Below are positions 34,101 to 49,100 of a stretch of 64,000 nt of DNA, piece by piece. The DNA lies in NCBI GenBank assembly GCA_036365455.1, contig JAWQUS010000032.1, forward strand, positions 16,934,001-16,998,000, written 5' to 3'. The stretch is from Macrosoma leucophasiata (taxonomy: Eukaryota; Arthropoda; Insecta; Lepidoptera; Hedylidae). Numbering within the stretch: position 1 is the first letter of the stretch; each line of letters opens with the position of its first letter. Made by a program: the position numbers and the translations under genes. Under the pieces are notes generated by a model. The model saw only the letters and a program-made list of their open reading frames with translations, was not told the origin of the DNA and made no database searches.

Positions 34101-37100
34101 ATGAATTGTAGTTATATTTTATTGATAAAGGTGCTTTTTGGCGAGGGTGAAAAGTGATTATTTTGGTTTTAGTGTAGTTAATTTCAAGGCTGTGGTTGTT
34201 CATCCAGGAAGTAATGTTGTCTAATATTGAATCCAGTTTTTGTTTTATATTTATGTTATTTTCACATGAGGTTAATATTGATACGTCATCTGCAAATAAA
34301 ACGCATGTATCTTGAATAACTTTAGGTTTTAATATTCATTGTTAATATTCTGGTAAAGTAACCATCGCTCTACTAGAATTACGGACTCTCACTGACTGAC
34401 TCTGACTTTTACGCTGTTTAATACGAGTACGAAAACGTAACTTCACGCCTGTAATCCCCGAAGGGGTAGGCAGAGGTAAATGCATGCATTCAAGCATACA
34501 TGCAAACACCCACGATTCGCCGGTTACGTTTTGGCCCATGTAACAGGTGGCGAGCCTGTTGACATCTCCGGGCACATTACCAAACTTTGAGGTACTGGAA
34601 AATTTCCAGAAAATGGAAAAATCCCAATAGAACCAGAGATAAAGGCTTTTTCACCATTATCTGTGATAACCTCCTACCCGGGAATCGAACCCAGGACCTC
34701 AGCGTAGTAGTAGTGGCCTGCTACCACTAGGCTACCGAGGCAGTTAAAACGAGTACGAAATATCGTTTTACTTGACACTTGGCAATAAAAGTAACAGCGA
34801 TGTCATTATATTAAAAAAAAAGTTAAGGTAAAATTCAACAATCGGGTGTGGACATCGGTAGCGCAGTTGAGAGATCCCAGTGGTTGCGGGTTCAAGTCCC
34901 GAGTGAAGTCAAATTATTTTTCCATTTAAAAAAAAAATGTTTTTTTTTTAATTACCTTCATCAGCCTCTCCTAACGAGGGTGAGTTTTCAGTGGACCGCA
35001 GCGGCGATGGCGTCATTGGTAAATCTGGCTCCAACTGAAATTAATTGGGACAGTTATTTTTTGTTTATTTTTTACTGGTGGTAGAGCTCCAGTGACGGAG
35101 CTCGCGGGCGTAGGCACCACCGCATTACTTAATTTACTTGCCGCTAAATGGTAGTGTTTAGTGTTTAAACGGCCCTGTAATTTCCAGCACAGAGGGATAA
35201 CACCTTAGGCCTCAGGAGTGGTAACGCATCTGCATTTTGACCTTGGTCTTCTTGTGGGTGCCTATAGGCTGTAGTTATCACTTAACATCAATGTGAACTG
35301 CATGCTTGCTTGCAACTTCCATTACATAATAAAAAGTTATTACAGTGCTCAACAATAAATATTGCACATCGAGTCTAGGAAGGAGACTTCGGCTTATTTC
35401 GGGTCTGTGCTTTATCTCTTTCGCACCGTACCTATTTGACGTTTGTCCACCATTTTGAGCAAGTTTTGACCAATACCGGACTGTAAGGGTGAGATTCACA
35501 GACCGCACTTCGACTTTACTTTGATCAAAGTACGCCTTTGAACTGTCAAAACCCATACTAAACTGACAGTTCTAAGCATACTTTGCTCAAAGTAAAGTCG
35601 TAGTGCGGTCTGTGAATCTCACCATCAGTGCTTACGTAGGCAGTGTGCAACAGAGATAACGCTCTACGAAGTCGAAACGAGCCGATCGTCTCTTTCGCAG
35701 GCTCGATGTGTAATATTAATTGTTGAGTACCTACTGTATTTTTGTGTGATGCTTTTACTCAAGCTTTTACGCATGCACGTTAATCCTTTCCGTCTCATTT
35801 TCTCCCACGTTAAATCTTATGAATTCATGTGCGTCTCTTTTTTTTTTACTATCGCCTTTTCGTTTCATGGACTATCAAATCATAACGAATTAAAACAAGT
35901 TTTCACTTCAAATACACAAGTTGATAGGTTTTTTTAGTGAAATGGATGTGGCAAACAAGCATGCAATTTATATTGATGTTAAGTGATGATTACAGCCTAT
36001 AGACACCCACACAAAGACCAAGGTCAAAATTCAGATGCACCACTTGTTGGGACTTTGCCAACTCTTCAATAAAATTCCAAAATATGATTAAAATCTTACC
36101 CTGAATGTTCCTCTTCACAGCTCGTGCTTTATTTCAAACTCTTTCTCTATTTCGGCAATAAAACTATGGAACACGCTTCCCGTGAATATCAGGATTTCAA
36201 CATGCAAGTGCTCTTTTAAGCGGAAAATTCGGGTACATTACTTAAACTTAGTTGGCTAGTAGCTTCACAGGCTGTAGTAATTAATCATCGTGATATTTCC
36301 TAATTACAATTATTATATTTATTATATATTTGCGTCTTAGTAATATACGTATATATGTATATTTATATATCATCTTAATATAGTTATTTTTTTGTTATTC
36401 TCATATATTTTCACCAGTGTTGCACCTACTTCGTTGCTATCCTCACTACCCAAAGGTTGACTGGTAGAAAATGCCTAGTGGCATTAAGTTCGCCTTATGT
36501 ATCGTATTAGTGAAAAGAAAAAAAAAAAAGAAAAGAAAACATTTATTTGGACAGCACAGAGACATGACGATACAAATTGCCAGACGATTGGTACACAGGT
36601 ACAATTAAACAAAAAGCAAAAACAATAACAATTAAAAAAGAAAAAAAAAGTGCATAGAAGATTAAATAAATAAATAAATAAAATACGTGTATTGTCTCCG
36701 ATATGAGCAAAGGTGGAAGACACAAATGAATATGACTATGATTACTCCCGAGGCCTAAGGAGTTATGCCTCTGTGCCAGAAATTACAAGGCGGTACATTA
36801 GGTACCACCCTGAGCGGAACACGATAGTGATTGTATCAAAGTCAAAACTTACCGATGACTTCTGGCTATTCAGACCGATCTTCATTTCGAGTGTGTAGCC
36901 TGCACCATACAGGTTCTTCAAATGTTGCGTTGAACCGATACACCTGAAGAACAAGAAAATATTAACTTCTAACCTTGTAATAATCATCTAAGTCGGTGTC
37001 GGTCCACGCGTGGGTAAGTAAAGGAGATGTTGCAAAAATGTATGGACCTCCGGCCATGTATTGTACATAATATCATTTAACAGGCAAAATCAATATAAGA

Positions 37101-40100
37101 ACGTTTTTACTGCATATTTTCACTTAATTAGCTTTGTTTGCAGTTACAAAATATTATTTGCAGTTAGAATTGCAACTCAAAACCAACATGGCGAATATGG
37201 CGGGCGATGTCATTTTGACATTTTCATTTTTTAAATTGTATTTTGATTATATAGTACTTGGAGAAAAAAGAAATAGTATCTAAATACTATCGAAATCGAT
37301 TGATCCCAAGTGTCGGCTGTATCGCCGCCATGTTTAACATAGTTGAAAATGATAAAATCGTTTAAATTAAATGTGGTTGTAACTCTAAAATATATTCTTG
37401 AATAAATTAATTGTATTTTTTTCAGATTCTTCTTTAATTTACCCATTTTTTGAGGACGTGTACGAACCAGAGCCGAGCTCGCAACATCTCCTTTGTAATT
37501 TTTTATTACCGTTTGTAAGTAAATTTTATAAGTTTATCGACTATTTTTTTATTTCATGAATTGGCAAACAAGCATACAGTTTACATTGATGGTAAATAAT
37601 ACTGTAAGCCTATAATCATCTACCAAAGCCAAACATTTCAATATAGATGCGTTGCCACTCCTGAGGCCTAAGTTTGGCATTATTAAAACAGTAGGTATAT
37701 TCTAGAAAAATTACAGCTTTCAACACAGAGTTACTGAGCTGAGCTATGCTGCGGACAGACGGACGGACAGAAGGACCGGCGGATATAGCGAAATAATTAT
37801 CTTTGGGTTTGTCTTACCTTAAACCACCCTTGACCATAATCCCCACTCTAGAACATAAAGCATCAGCCTCTTCCATGGAATGTGTAGTCAGAATAGCACC
37901 TTTTTTACCCTGTAAGTTAAAAATACATCAATTAACTCAATAGGTAGAACTTTTTCAGATCTAAGATTTAAAGATAAATGCCATTTATAATGGTAGCGGG
38001 CACAAAGAGTGGGCGAACTTTTTCTCCAAGTTCAGTCAGAGAACTCACCCCTTGATCATTATGGGCACTTTATGCGGTGGAAATAAGAGTTATAGTATTT
38101 TTTTCTAGACAAGTAGAGAGTGCTTTGACCATAATTGGAGGTAGGGCAAACAACAATAAATAGTCCATCTCTGAATCAAGTCTCCATGGTATGTCTGAAA
38201 TATGGCGTTCCTTGGCCTTAGGGTAAATACGCCCATGGTTCAACATGTAATTTAGCAAACAGTGAGCAAATGACCTAAAAGCTAGCCAATGACTAATAAT
38301 TAATTCGATCGTCGAACTAGTGAGAATTATCATTTGTCTCGTGTTGGTTGGGAGTGGATATAGAACAAATGAGAAAAAAAACTGACTAGTTCGACGATCG
38401 AACTAATGAATTGGAGCGTCATGGTCTTTGACCAAGCTCTTTAAACGGAGAACTAATGAATCAAACTAATGGGAATAAAGGGACTAAATCTGAAAACTTT
38501 TGAAAATTGGTAAAACCTGCAAGTAGGTAAACGGTACGGACCTGGAAGCTGGCCAGGATGGTGTCCCACAGGAACCTCTTGGAGCGCGGGTCCATGCCGG
38601 TGGAGGGCTCGTCCAGCAGCACGACGCGGGGGCTGCCGACCATCGCCAGCGCGAACGACAGCTTCCTGCGCGTGCCCCCCGAGCATTCCTCCGCGTTCTT
38701 GCCCGCGTGCTCCATTATTTGCAGGCCGTTCAGGTACGCCTCCACTATCCTGGGGATACCATATTGATCCTTACATTTCTGTTAAGCGGTGGTAAGCTGG
38801 ACTCGATCTAGGGCCGTAGGGCCGTAGGGCCATGCGCGCTTCTTCTGCCTACGTAAGCACTGACAATGCAGTATTGGTCAATATTTTATCAAAGTAGTCG
38901 ACAAATGTCGCAAAGGCACACCGCGGACACTCTGTCAAAATTCCATACAAACGCTTAATTTGGTCTCTATTACACAGTCAGTGACGTGTACACGTGCACC
39001 TGTGTGCGTAGCACGTAGAGAATACCAAACGTCGCCCATACGAGGGCAGAAGGTTGGGTGAGGCGGGAAAATCGGGTGGGACGTCGAAGTGACCATTCTG
39101 TACGTAGTATTATTACATATTCTCTGACAAAAGTAAGATGCGAAAGAGATATTAATTTGCAAGCAGTCGTAGAACAAATGTTGTTGTGATTGATGTAGAG
39201 AGGCTGCCTGCGAGAGATGATGCGTTAATTTCAATTAACCCTATATATTGTTCACCATGAATATTAGTGACATACATAGAGCAACACGGGCCACCGGTCG
39301 CGGCGGACCGGAGGGGAGTAGCCATATGCAGGCTTTCCCCTCTGTCAAAGTACAAGCACAAGTGTTCCTGCCTGTCGCCGAGATGTTTAAATGTGTGCGT
39401 GACATTGTTTATGTATTTTGTTAAAGTCAATGTGTGAGTTTCGTAGTAGTAGACGATTTTGTTGTGTGTGTGTGTCACATGAATTTCTCCCCGCAAACAA
39501 TGGCACACGGTTTTGCAACGGTAATAAACGCTACGGCTACTTACTCCTCTCCGGTTGGCCGGTGGCCCGTGTTGCTCCACGAGTGACATACCTCGGCGTG
39601 TCAGCCTTGCTGACGCCGCGGATGGCCGCGTAGCACTCGATGTGCTCGCGGATGGTGACGTTCTTCCAGAGCGCGTCGTGCTGCGGGCAATAGCCCAGCA
39701 TCTGGAACGCGCCCGCGCGCGCCTCCTCGATGTTCTGCCCGCCCAGCATCACCTGGACACACCGGCGGATACCGTACAATAAAAGTAGTGATGGTGGGCT
39801 CCAGTGACGGAGCTTGCGGGTGTAGGCACCACCGCATTACCTATTATACTTGCCGCTAAATGGTAGTGTTCAGCACTATCGTGTTCCGGTCAGGTGGTAA
39901 TGTAATTTCCGGCACAGAGGCATAACACTTTAGGCGTGAGGAGTGGTAACGCATCTGCATTTGACCTTGGTCTTTGTGTAGGTGTCTATAGGCTGCAGTC
40001 ATCATTGAACATGAGCAGGTAACGGTTAGTGGTGATGCCGATCCCGTAGTTAGAGCCGATAACTACCACCCTCCGCTGGCTGTGACGGTCAGGAGCATGC

Positions 40101-43100
40101 GCCCGGTCGCAATGTCGCGGAACGGTTCCCGGTGCGCGTCTCCCCGTCCTGACTGTGACCTAGGGCCGCGACAGTGGAATTTCCATAAAGCTAATTTTGA
40201 AATGTTATATGCCGACCTTGCCGCTATACAATGGGACGAGTTGTATACATCGACGGATGTCGACACAGCCGTCAGTATATTATATAAATTAATTATTAAT
40301 TGTTTTGATATGTGGGTTCCTGTCAAACACTCGAGAGAGCTGAATTCCAAATATCAATATCCCACTTGGTACACATCTGACATAATAAAAAACGTTTTAA
40401 ACGAGTTTCCGCTCTGAGCCATATAGTACCTGCTCCGGCGTAAGTCAAGGCTCTACTCTTGGGCCTACGCAATTCTTGATAATGATAAATGATTTGCCAA
40501 ATATTGTAAAGACATCGGAATGCCTCATGTTCGCCGACGATCTGAAGCTATTCTTGGGTATCGATATTACTGCGGATTGCGAAGCGCTGCAAAGGGACGT
40601 GAATAGTGTGGTAAAGTGGAGTGAGGATAATCAATTGGAGTTCAATATGGACAAATGCAAGACTATCACTTTCACCCGATCCCGTTCATCCATTTTACAC
40701 ACTTATAATATAAGCCACATCTCCCTAAAGCGTGTGTCAACAGTTCGAGACTTTGGATACAAAGCTAACACTTAATACGCACATTAGTGAGCTCTCTTGC
40801 CGTGCATATAAGTCCCTCGGCTTTGCTTTTTTATGAGACAAACATCTAGATTTCACGACCGGAACACCATTGTCTCATTATATAATTCTTTTGTACGGAG
40901 CCTGTTAGAATATAACGCCATAATATTCCTCATGAGAGTAACTTTAAACTTATGATAGAAAAGGTAAAGTGGATAACTCTTCCGCTCTGGCTCGCTGTGC
41001 AATGTATGTCCCTGATCGTCTGGTGAGGCAGCATCGGCGACGGTTGTTCGAACTGCCCCCGGTATGTCGGCGCACACGCGGGCGGCCCGCTCTGCGCCGA
41101 CATACCAAGCTCTGAGTCTGCTCAACGCTCTGGTTGCCCAGAATCCGGATATCGATTTGTTTAACATTAGTGTAAGGGATTTTTTGAGTAAATGTGTAAT
41201 GTTTTTAATGTATTTGTAATTAGTGTATGTACGTCATGTTAATTTTAAATGTATGTACTGTAATTTATCTTGTTGTGCGTTTTGGCTAAGCTGTAAGTAC
41301 AAAAGAACCGGTTATAAAATAAATAAATAAATATATAAATAAACATCAATGTGAACTGCATGCTTGCTTGCCACTTGCATTACATAAAAAGAGTGAGAAA
41401 TTTAAGGGAAAATGGAAATAAAAAATTGATTTCGGACAGGAATCGAATTACAGGATAACCTGGACCGCTAACAATACCAAAGCCCACATTTATGTTCGGG
41501 CAGGAGGGGTGGGTCAGTAGCTTAGTGGTCTTCATACGCGTGTGTTAAAAAATATGACAAATTGAAATAAAACTATTTTTACGGATTTATCTCGCGTATT
41601 TTAAAAATAATTTTAGTTTAATATACGCGAGATAAATCCGTAAAAATAGTTTTATTTCAATGAGTGTAGCTCGCGAAAACCTAAGAACATATCAAATATG
41701 ACAAAGACAAGTATTACAAATACCCATGCAAACTATAGTACGAGTGTCGCCGGGAGGTGGTGAGACAAAGACAAAGACAAAGACATTTATTTTCCTGAAA
41801 TATGGTGCATAATAAGTGAGAGAACCTGCTGTCCCCTAAAGATTGAAAAATGACACAATAAAAAGCAAATTTGGCCGTCCTTCAAGAGAACATAAATGCT
41901 ACTCACGGTGCCGCAAGTGAGGCGCTCTTCGGCAGTGATAATCTTCATGGTGGTGGTCTTCCCAGCGCCATTGTGTCCCAGCAGCCCGAACACCTCCCCC
42001 CCGTGCACGGCGAGGCTCAACCTGGCCACTGCAGCCCGGCGCAGGGCTTCGCCCCCGCCACACCAGTTGCCGGATGACCCCCGCATCTTATACTCTTTGC
42101 GGAGATTCTGGGTAGTTGCAACGTTGGATTATGTTAATTTATTTAATGTCAATATAAGAAGTCACGTTTTTACGTTTTATTTTTGGTCAAAACTTGATCA
42201 AAATGGTCGACAAACGTAAGATACTATGTACGAAAGAGATAACGCCCTACAGAGCTGAAATTATCCGAAGTCTCTCTCCTAAGGTTGATGTGCAATATAT
42301 CTTGCCGCGTACTGTACATTTGCTAGGATTTTTTTTTTATGTTAAGGAAGTGGCAAACAAACATGCAGGTCACATTGTTGTTAAGTGATGACTGCAGCCT
42401 ATAGGCACCATCACAAAGACCAAGGTCAAAATGCAGATGCGTTACCACTCCCGAGGCCTCAGGTGTTACGCCTCTGTGCCGGAAATTACAGGGCCGTACA
42501 TTACCATCTGACCGGAACACGATAGTGCCGAACACTACCATTTAGCGGCCACTATATAAGGTAATGCGGTGGTGCTTACGCCCGAGAGCTCAATCACTGG
42601 AGCTCTACCACCAGTAAAATCGATCCAGTCAGTACCAAGCAGCACCGGGGCTGGCGCCCTTTGCTGCGGCTTCTTCTGGCCTGCCATGCAGGTCGGCGTT
42701 GGGTGCCCTGGGATTCCAGGGCTTCGGTGGAGGAGGCACGCATCGTCAGTCGAGAGAGGGTGGGGGCTTTATACGTAAACCCGATATGCAATATATGTTG
42801 CTGCGTACTGTACATTTGCTAGGAGCACAACAAAGCTACTGGGTACTGACGTGGACGACGAGTGCGGGCGCGTTGTCCTTGGCGAGCTGCAGCATGGCGG
42901 CGACCCGGCGGCGCTCGCGGCGCACGTCCCCGTCCTCGCGCGCCTCCCCCGCGCCCGCGCCCGCGCCCCCCTCCGCCGCCGCCGCCGCCTCCAGCGCGCT
43001 CGCCGGCGGTGGGGACTTGTGCTGCACAGCGATATTCTACTTTAAAACTGTTTTTTTTAACACTCACAGCCCCACCTTAAGTATAAACCTGTGTCGTGGA

Positions 43101-46100
43101 TGCCGTTGTACACATACAACACATACACAAACACCCAGACCCGAAACAAATATCTGTAGGCCATACAAATATTTGTCCCGGTGCGGGGATCGAACCCTTC
43201 GAATCAAACGGTAATCTCACTCCGCTGGTCTAACCGGGTCGTCGAAAAGTCGGGTTGCACCACGACCTTTATCAAAGTTATTGTAACATTTCACATCCTA
43301 TTATCCATTTTAAAGTTAGAGTAACTTTACTTTTAGTACCCCCGCACACTAAGCGACCAGGCCGCGCGGCCAGCGGCCAGCAGCCAGCCCGCGCACGTAG
43401 TGTCGCGATGTATTTCGTTGGCCGCGCGGCCAGAGCGTGGCCGTTGGTCGCGTAATGTGCGCACTTCCATATATATCGGAAGAATTAGTTGGCAGCAGCG
43501 ACGTAGCCGCACGGCCTGGCCGCCTAATGCGCGGCACTTAAGGTTACAATGACTTTAACAAATATCTTGGTTAATCATTCAAAACCAAAATTAGCCAAAT
43601 CGGTAAAGCTGTTTTCGAGTTTTAGCGAGACTAACGAATAGCCATCGACGACACAACGCAGATGCGAATAGCAATATTAGCAATTGATTTTTATATTTAT
43701 AAATCTATTGCTCGTTCGATTGCAAAGAACCGACTCAATCATAGAAAGAATAATAACATAAGTGTCTCAATACATATCTATAGACAAAAAGACCCGGTTC
43801 GTTTGACCCGTTCAATTGATTGATTGCTTCATTTATTCAAGGATTGGAAAATGTCGTTCACGAAATATGGTTCCATGGAATGGCTCGTCCTAGCTCAGCG
43901 CTTCAGATTGGTCGGTACATATAATTCATTCAATAAATGTTACCGGCTCGCGATCGGTTCCTTTCGATCACTCGGATCGCCGCGACTTGCTATGCTATGA
44001 CAAGTCATCAATCGAACGGGTAATTTTCAACGAAACGAACCAATGGATCGCGAAGATTTAAAGATCCGTTTCTTATGATTCATTCGTTCAATCGAAAACG
44101 AACGCCACATAAATCAGATGAATTTTGTGGAAGGATGCAATGGATGTGTGTGGATTATTAAAAACACGGGCGTCGGTGGTACTTTCGTGTAATGGTGTTT
44201 TAAGTGTTTTTGCACAGAGATATTACAGAAGTGAACACAGTACAGAATGAATGCAGCTAGTAGCGCCAGTGGCCAAACTTAGAACTAATTACGATGCGTT
44301 CTATATTCGTTGCGTTCTATTTAACAAAATCGAACATTTATACAACTAAGCCAAACGAGGAAGGGATTGTCTATTTTTAGAGAGTGAGTATAATAGCCAT
44401 GGAAACTATGAACATTACTGAAATTGTTACTGTCACAAATCGTTCTGCTACAAATGCCTCACCGGACACACCCTGCCCGCAGACTTGAGCCTGTCGGCGG
44501 CCAAGAGCGCGGCGCTGCAGAGCGGCACGTGTATGAGCATGGCGGCGATCAGCACCCACACCTCCGCCGTGAAGTAGCTCCACAGCGCCGGCCGCGTGCA
44601 CAGCCCACGCAGATTGCATGTTAGATATACCCTGCGGAGATGTGTTGTTATAAAAAAAAAAACAGCCCCACACTACGTATTCTACTGATATACTTTTTAC
44701 ATTAGTTTATTACATTTAGTTTTATCTTAGTGATATTCTTGACTTTACATATATTTTTTATCTTGTTTGACATGTATATCAATTGTTGTTCACTTTAATT
44801 TATTTTGTTTGTTTTTGACGTGTCATAAGAGGTGCCATTCACCCTTAATGAATAAATGAGTTTCTGATTCTGATTCTGATTCTGTATAAACCTGTGTCGT
44901 GGGAGCCGTTGTACACATACAACACATATACACGAACGCCCAGGCCCGAATCCAATATCTGTAGGCCATACAAATAATTGTCCCGGTGCGAGGATCGAAC
45001 CTTCAAATCAAACGGTCGTCTCACACCGCGGGACTAACTGGGTCGTCAATTATATACCTATTTATAATTTGTGCAAGTATTTTATTTTCCATATGTATGT
45101 ATCTTCACGCCGAGTCACTAACGGGGTAGGCAGAGAATCTGGAGCGCTCTTGAAAGGTGGCAAACAAGCATGCAGTTCACATTGATGTTAAGTGATGACT
45201 GCCGCCTATAGACACCCACACAGCCAGAGATCATCAAATAAATGTATTGCACATTATGGCCGTTTTTTGGGCAACCTATCAGTATGAGGACATACACACA
45301 TGAGGATACACTCCAGTCAGACCCCTCAAGCATGAAGAAAAAACACACACATCCACTGATGGTAGAGTGCTAGTGTAGAGACTCGTGAGCGTAGGCACCA
45401 CCGCATTATTTAATCTATCTGCCGCCAAATGGTGGACGTAACCACTAAAGACTGAAGGGTGGCAACGCATCTTTTTACTGGTGGTAGAGCTCCAGTGACG
45501 GAGCTCGCGGGCGTAGGCACCACCGCATTACCTAATATACTTGCCGCTAAATGGTAGTGTTCAGCACTATGGTGTTCCGGTCAGGTGGTAATGTACGGCC
45601 CTGTAATTTCCGGCACAGTGGCATAACACCTTAGGCCTCAGGAGTGGCAACGCATCTGCATTTTGACCTTGGTCTTTGTGTGGGTGTCTATAGGTTGCAG
45701 TCATCACTTAACATCAATGTGAACTGCATGCTTGTTTGCCACTTCCATAACATAAAAAAAAAACTGATATTTCGACTTCAGGTTTTGTGTAGATGTGTCT
45801 ATAGGCTTCTTTTATCACTTAAAATACACGTATGCTTGTTTACCACCATCGTTTCATAAAAAAGTGTAGATAGGTACTTACTATTATTTAAATAGGATAA
45901 GTAACTGAATGTCTTAGTGTATATATTATTATTTTAAATTATAAAACCGTTAATTTAACCTCAACAGTCTACTTTCTGTTATTTGCCATGAAATATTCAA
46001 CAGGCAATGAGTTAACCTAATAGCATGGGCAATCTTAATAGTAGACACTATTAAATACGTACCTATCAACGTAGTATATGATGGCGTATGGTATGTACAT

Positions 46101-49100
46101 GACGTCTAAGAAACTAAACACTAAGTGGAGCCAGAACGCTATGTCGCTACCTGAAACAGAAACAACAAGTTTATAGTAAATATGCACCTAGAATAAAACT
46201 AGTTTTCGGATTTATCTCTGACCCATAGAGCAACACGGGCCACCGGCCGCGGCGGACTGGAGGGGAGAAGCCACAGCGTTTATTACCGATGCAAAACAGT
46301 CTGTCATTTTTTGCGGGGGGAAATGCGTGCGCGTGTGTGTCGCATACAAAAATTGTCTATTACTACGAAACTCACACCTTGACTTTAACAAAATACAGGA
46401 ACAATTTCACGCACACATTTAAACATATAGGCGACAGGTATAGGCCCGTTTGGGCTTGTACTTTGACAGAGGGGAAAGCCTGCATATGGCTACTCCCCAA
46501 CGGTGTTGCTCTATGTCTCTGACCAGACGTATGGGTCGCTTTTCAGCTTCCGTGGTCTCGGACCAGGGTGTATAAACTTAGTACTAATGCGATGGCAATC
46601 ATATCAATGTAAGGGCAAGTGAACGTTACTAACACGTAACAACAGATGGCGCGCATATTTGTTCCAATAATGTTCATATAGTTCATTGAAGTTCATTCAT
46701 ATTCAAAGACTATTCATATTGTTGTCAGACGTGGTACAAACATGTCATGCTGCAATTGCGTCGTATGTAATATTGCTTAAAAAGAGTGTTTTTTTAGGCG
46801 TTTTCCGTGATTTTTCCATCGAGTTGAGATGTATGGAATACACGTCACAGATAGATATGCAGAAAGCGGCCCAAAATACTGTTTTTATAATGGAATAGCA
46901 GTGAATAGCAACGCACGGGCTATTGACCTTAGGTTGTAGTTCCAAAACGAAACACCAAATTCGCCAGACGGCGTAAGTGAGCTGTTGCCTTCTTTGATAT
47001 CGAAAATTGGTCTCTATTTCAGTATGTATTATAGTACTCTGTGTCTCGGACAGACTGAGATAACATTTGTCTGGCAGCAGTTTGCAAAATTATTATGTGC
47101 AGCTACCTCCATCTATTTCGCAAACGTCTTGCGTAGCGTTCAGGATTTACACAAAACTTACTAATTAGCATCGGGTTTTCTCAGTTTGTCAAATCATTGC
47201 TTAATACGTCATACGTGCAGACGGACCTACTATATTTGATGATTACTAAAAGCACAATCCGACGTCCTCAAATTCATTAGCAAGAATGTTTCTCCAGTCA
47301 GTCAATTTTGATCGATTAATACAAAGAGTATACAAGATTAATAAAATATTCGATTACATCTATAATATAAAAATAAGTCGGGTCTTCCTTCCTGACGCTA
47401 TAACTCCAGAACGCACGAACCGATTCCAACGGTTTTGCATTCGTTGGAAAGGTCTCGGGCTCCGTGAGGTTTTTAGCAAAGAAAATTCAGGAAAAAATAT
47501 TTATAAAACGACATACTGACATACACGCGGGCGAAGTCGCGGGCAACAGCACTTATAAAATATATAGATTAATAAAATAATTAAACCATCACACTAAGAT
47601 GGCTGGATTGTTTTATTAATCAATTGATAAAACTGGGACGTTGTTTAACAGGTAGTATATGGGATAACATCAGTAGCGCGATTCAGGGAACCTTTTTTAT
47701 CGTCTGTAACTCTGTACTAAACAGTTCTTAATTCTTTTGTATTCCGCTAGATGGCGTTACTTTTCATATTTATCGCGTAAAAAGACTTCAAAATGTATTA
47801 GATAATAAACAACTTACCCCATTTGAAAGTGTCCAGCACGGCCACCAGTATGAATGGTATCACGCCAACCCAAGTGGTGATGTTGGGCATGATGCTCTGC
47901 GCGGAGTCCATTTTGTCGAACACGTACGAGAGGCACGTATTAAACAAGATGGCGGACGGGCTGTACAGCAATAGTAGACCAGATAGCATCGTGATCGCTG
48001 AGCCGTTGGTTAAGCTCGGTATGTCGTTTAGGATCACCTGTAGCAACGGTTGAAGTTATCAGAATAAATTTATATCACCATGAACTAAGTTTTAGTAACG
48101 AATAGGATCGGAGCAAAAAAAGTAGGAAAGGTCATAAAGCACTCATTTCGCAATCAAAATCGTATATTTCCGTGTATTGTACCCACAGTTTTGATGATCG
48201 GTGAGGATTTTCTGGTTATGTAAGAGTGAGTAAATTTAACAATGCAGTTTAGCAATTAAATATTTTTATATTTATATTTTAATTAGCATGACAGACAAGC
48301 AGACGGGCCACTTGATTAAAAATGATTATCGTCACCTATGATCAATTGCAACACCATGAGAGCGTCCTCTAGACGCGCTCTACAATGGTGAGAGCATTCA
48401 CCACTGTAGAGATGGTATAAAACGCAATGACTCCCATTGTCTCAGCGCGGGCTCAAATGTTCGAGCCTGTCATTAACTGCTGGATCGTTATCGATACGAA
48501 CGGTGCGTCTTTGTAGGAAGTCAAGTGGACCAAGCTGGTATTTGGAAGCTACCGCCACAAATGAGAGCAGTATTCCTAATTTGTATAAAAAGAAGAATGC
48601 ATGCATGAGACATCGTTAAATCATTGCTCATCATCAAATGCTGATTAGCGGGTTTATTCGTTCTGATTTTTAAAATCATTTTTAGAGGTCTGAAGATTTA
48701 TACTGTACATAGCTAAAAGGTCGTTATGCCTTAAAATTTCTTAAATTTATTGTAGAGGACCTGAAGGGTTAAACATTCTTGTGACTATTAGATTATATAA
48801 AAGGAATCAATTTCAAAAATAAGTAAATAAATCTTTCAAAAGTAAAACTTAAAGTGTAAGTATTTCTAAAAGTAAAACTCACGAGCACAAGGACTCCGGC
48901 GCTGGTGATTATCATGATGAAGATGAGGATGGTGAAGTAGGTGAGGAAGTACATGCTCATCGACAGACCGTTCACGCGCAACTGGTTTTTCGCTTTGATC
49001 TGAAATTAACAAAAATATAACAATTAGTTGCAAGTGAAAATTGAAAGAAGAAGACAGTTCACATTGATGGTAAGTGAATATTGTAGCCTATAAATACCTA

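Noticed and set aside
42819..43214. Several arginine/proline-rich frames over the GC-rich linker exon
   Set aside because: GC-rich DNA opens all frames. The frame chosen matches the splice phases on both sides.
47286..47519. 77-codon frame on the + strand
   Set aside because: It overlaps a dispersed repeat (GCATTCGTTGGAAAGGTCTC) and has no protein-like pattern.
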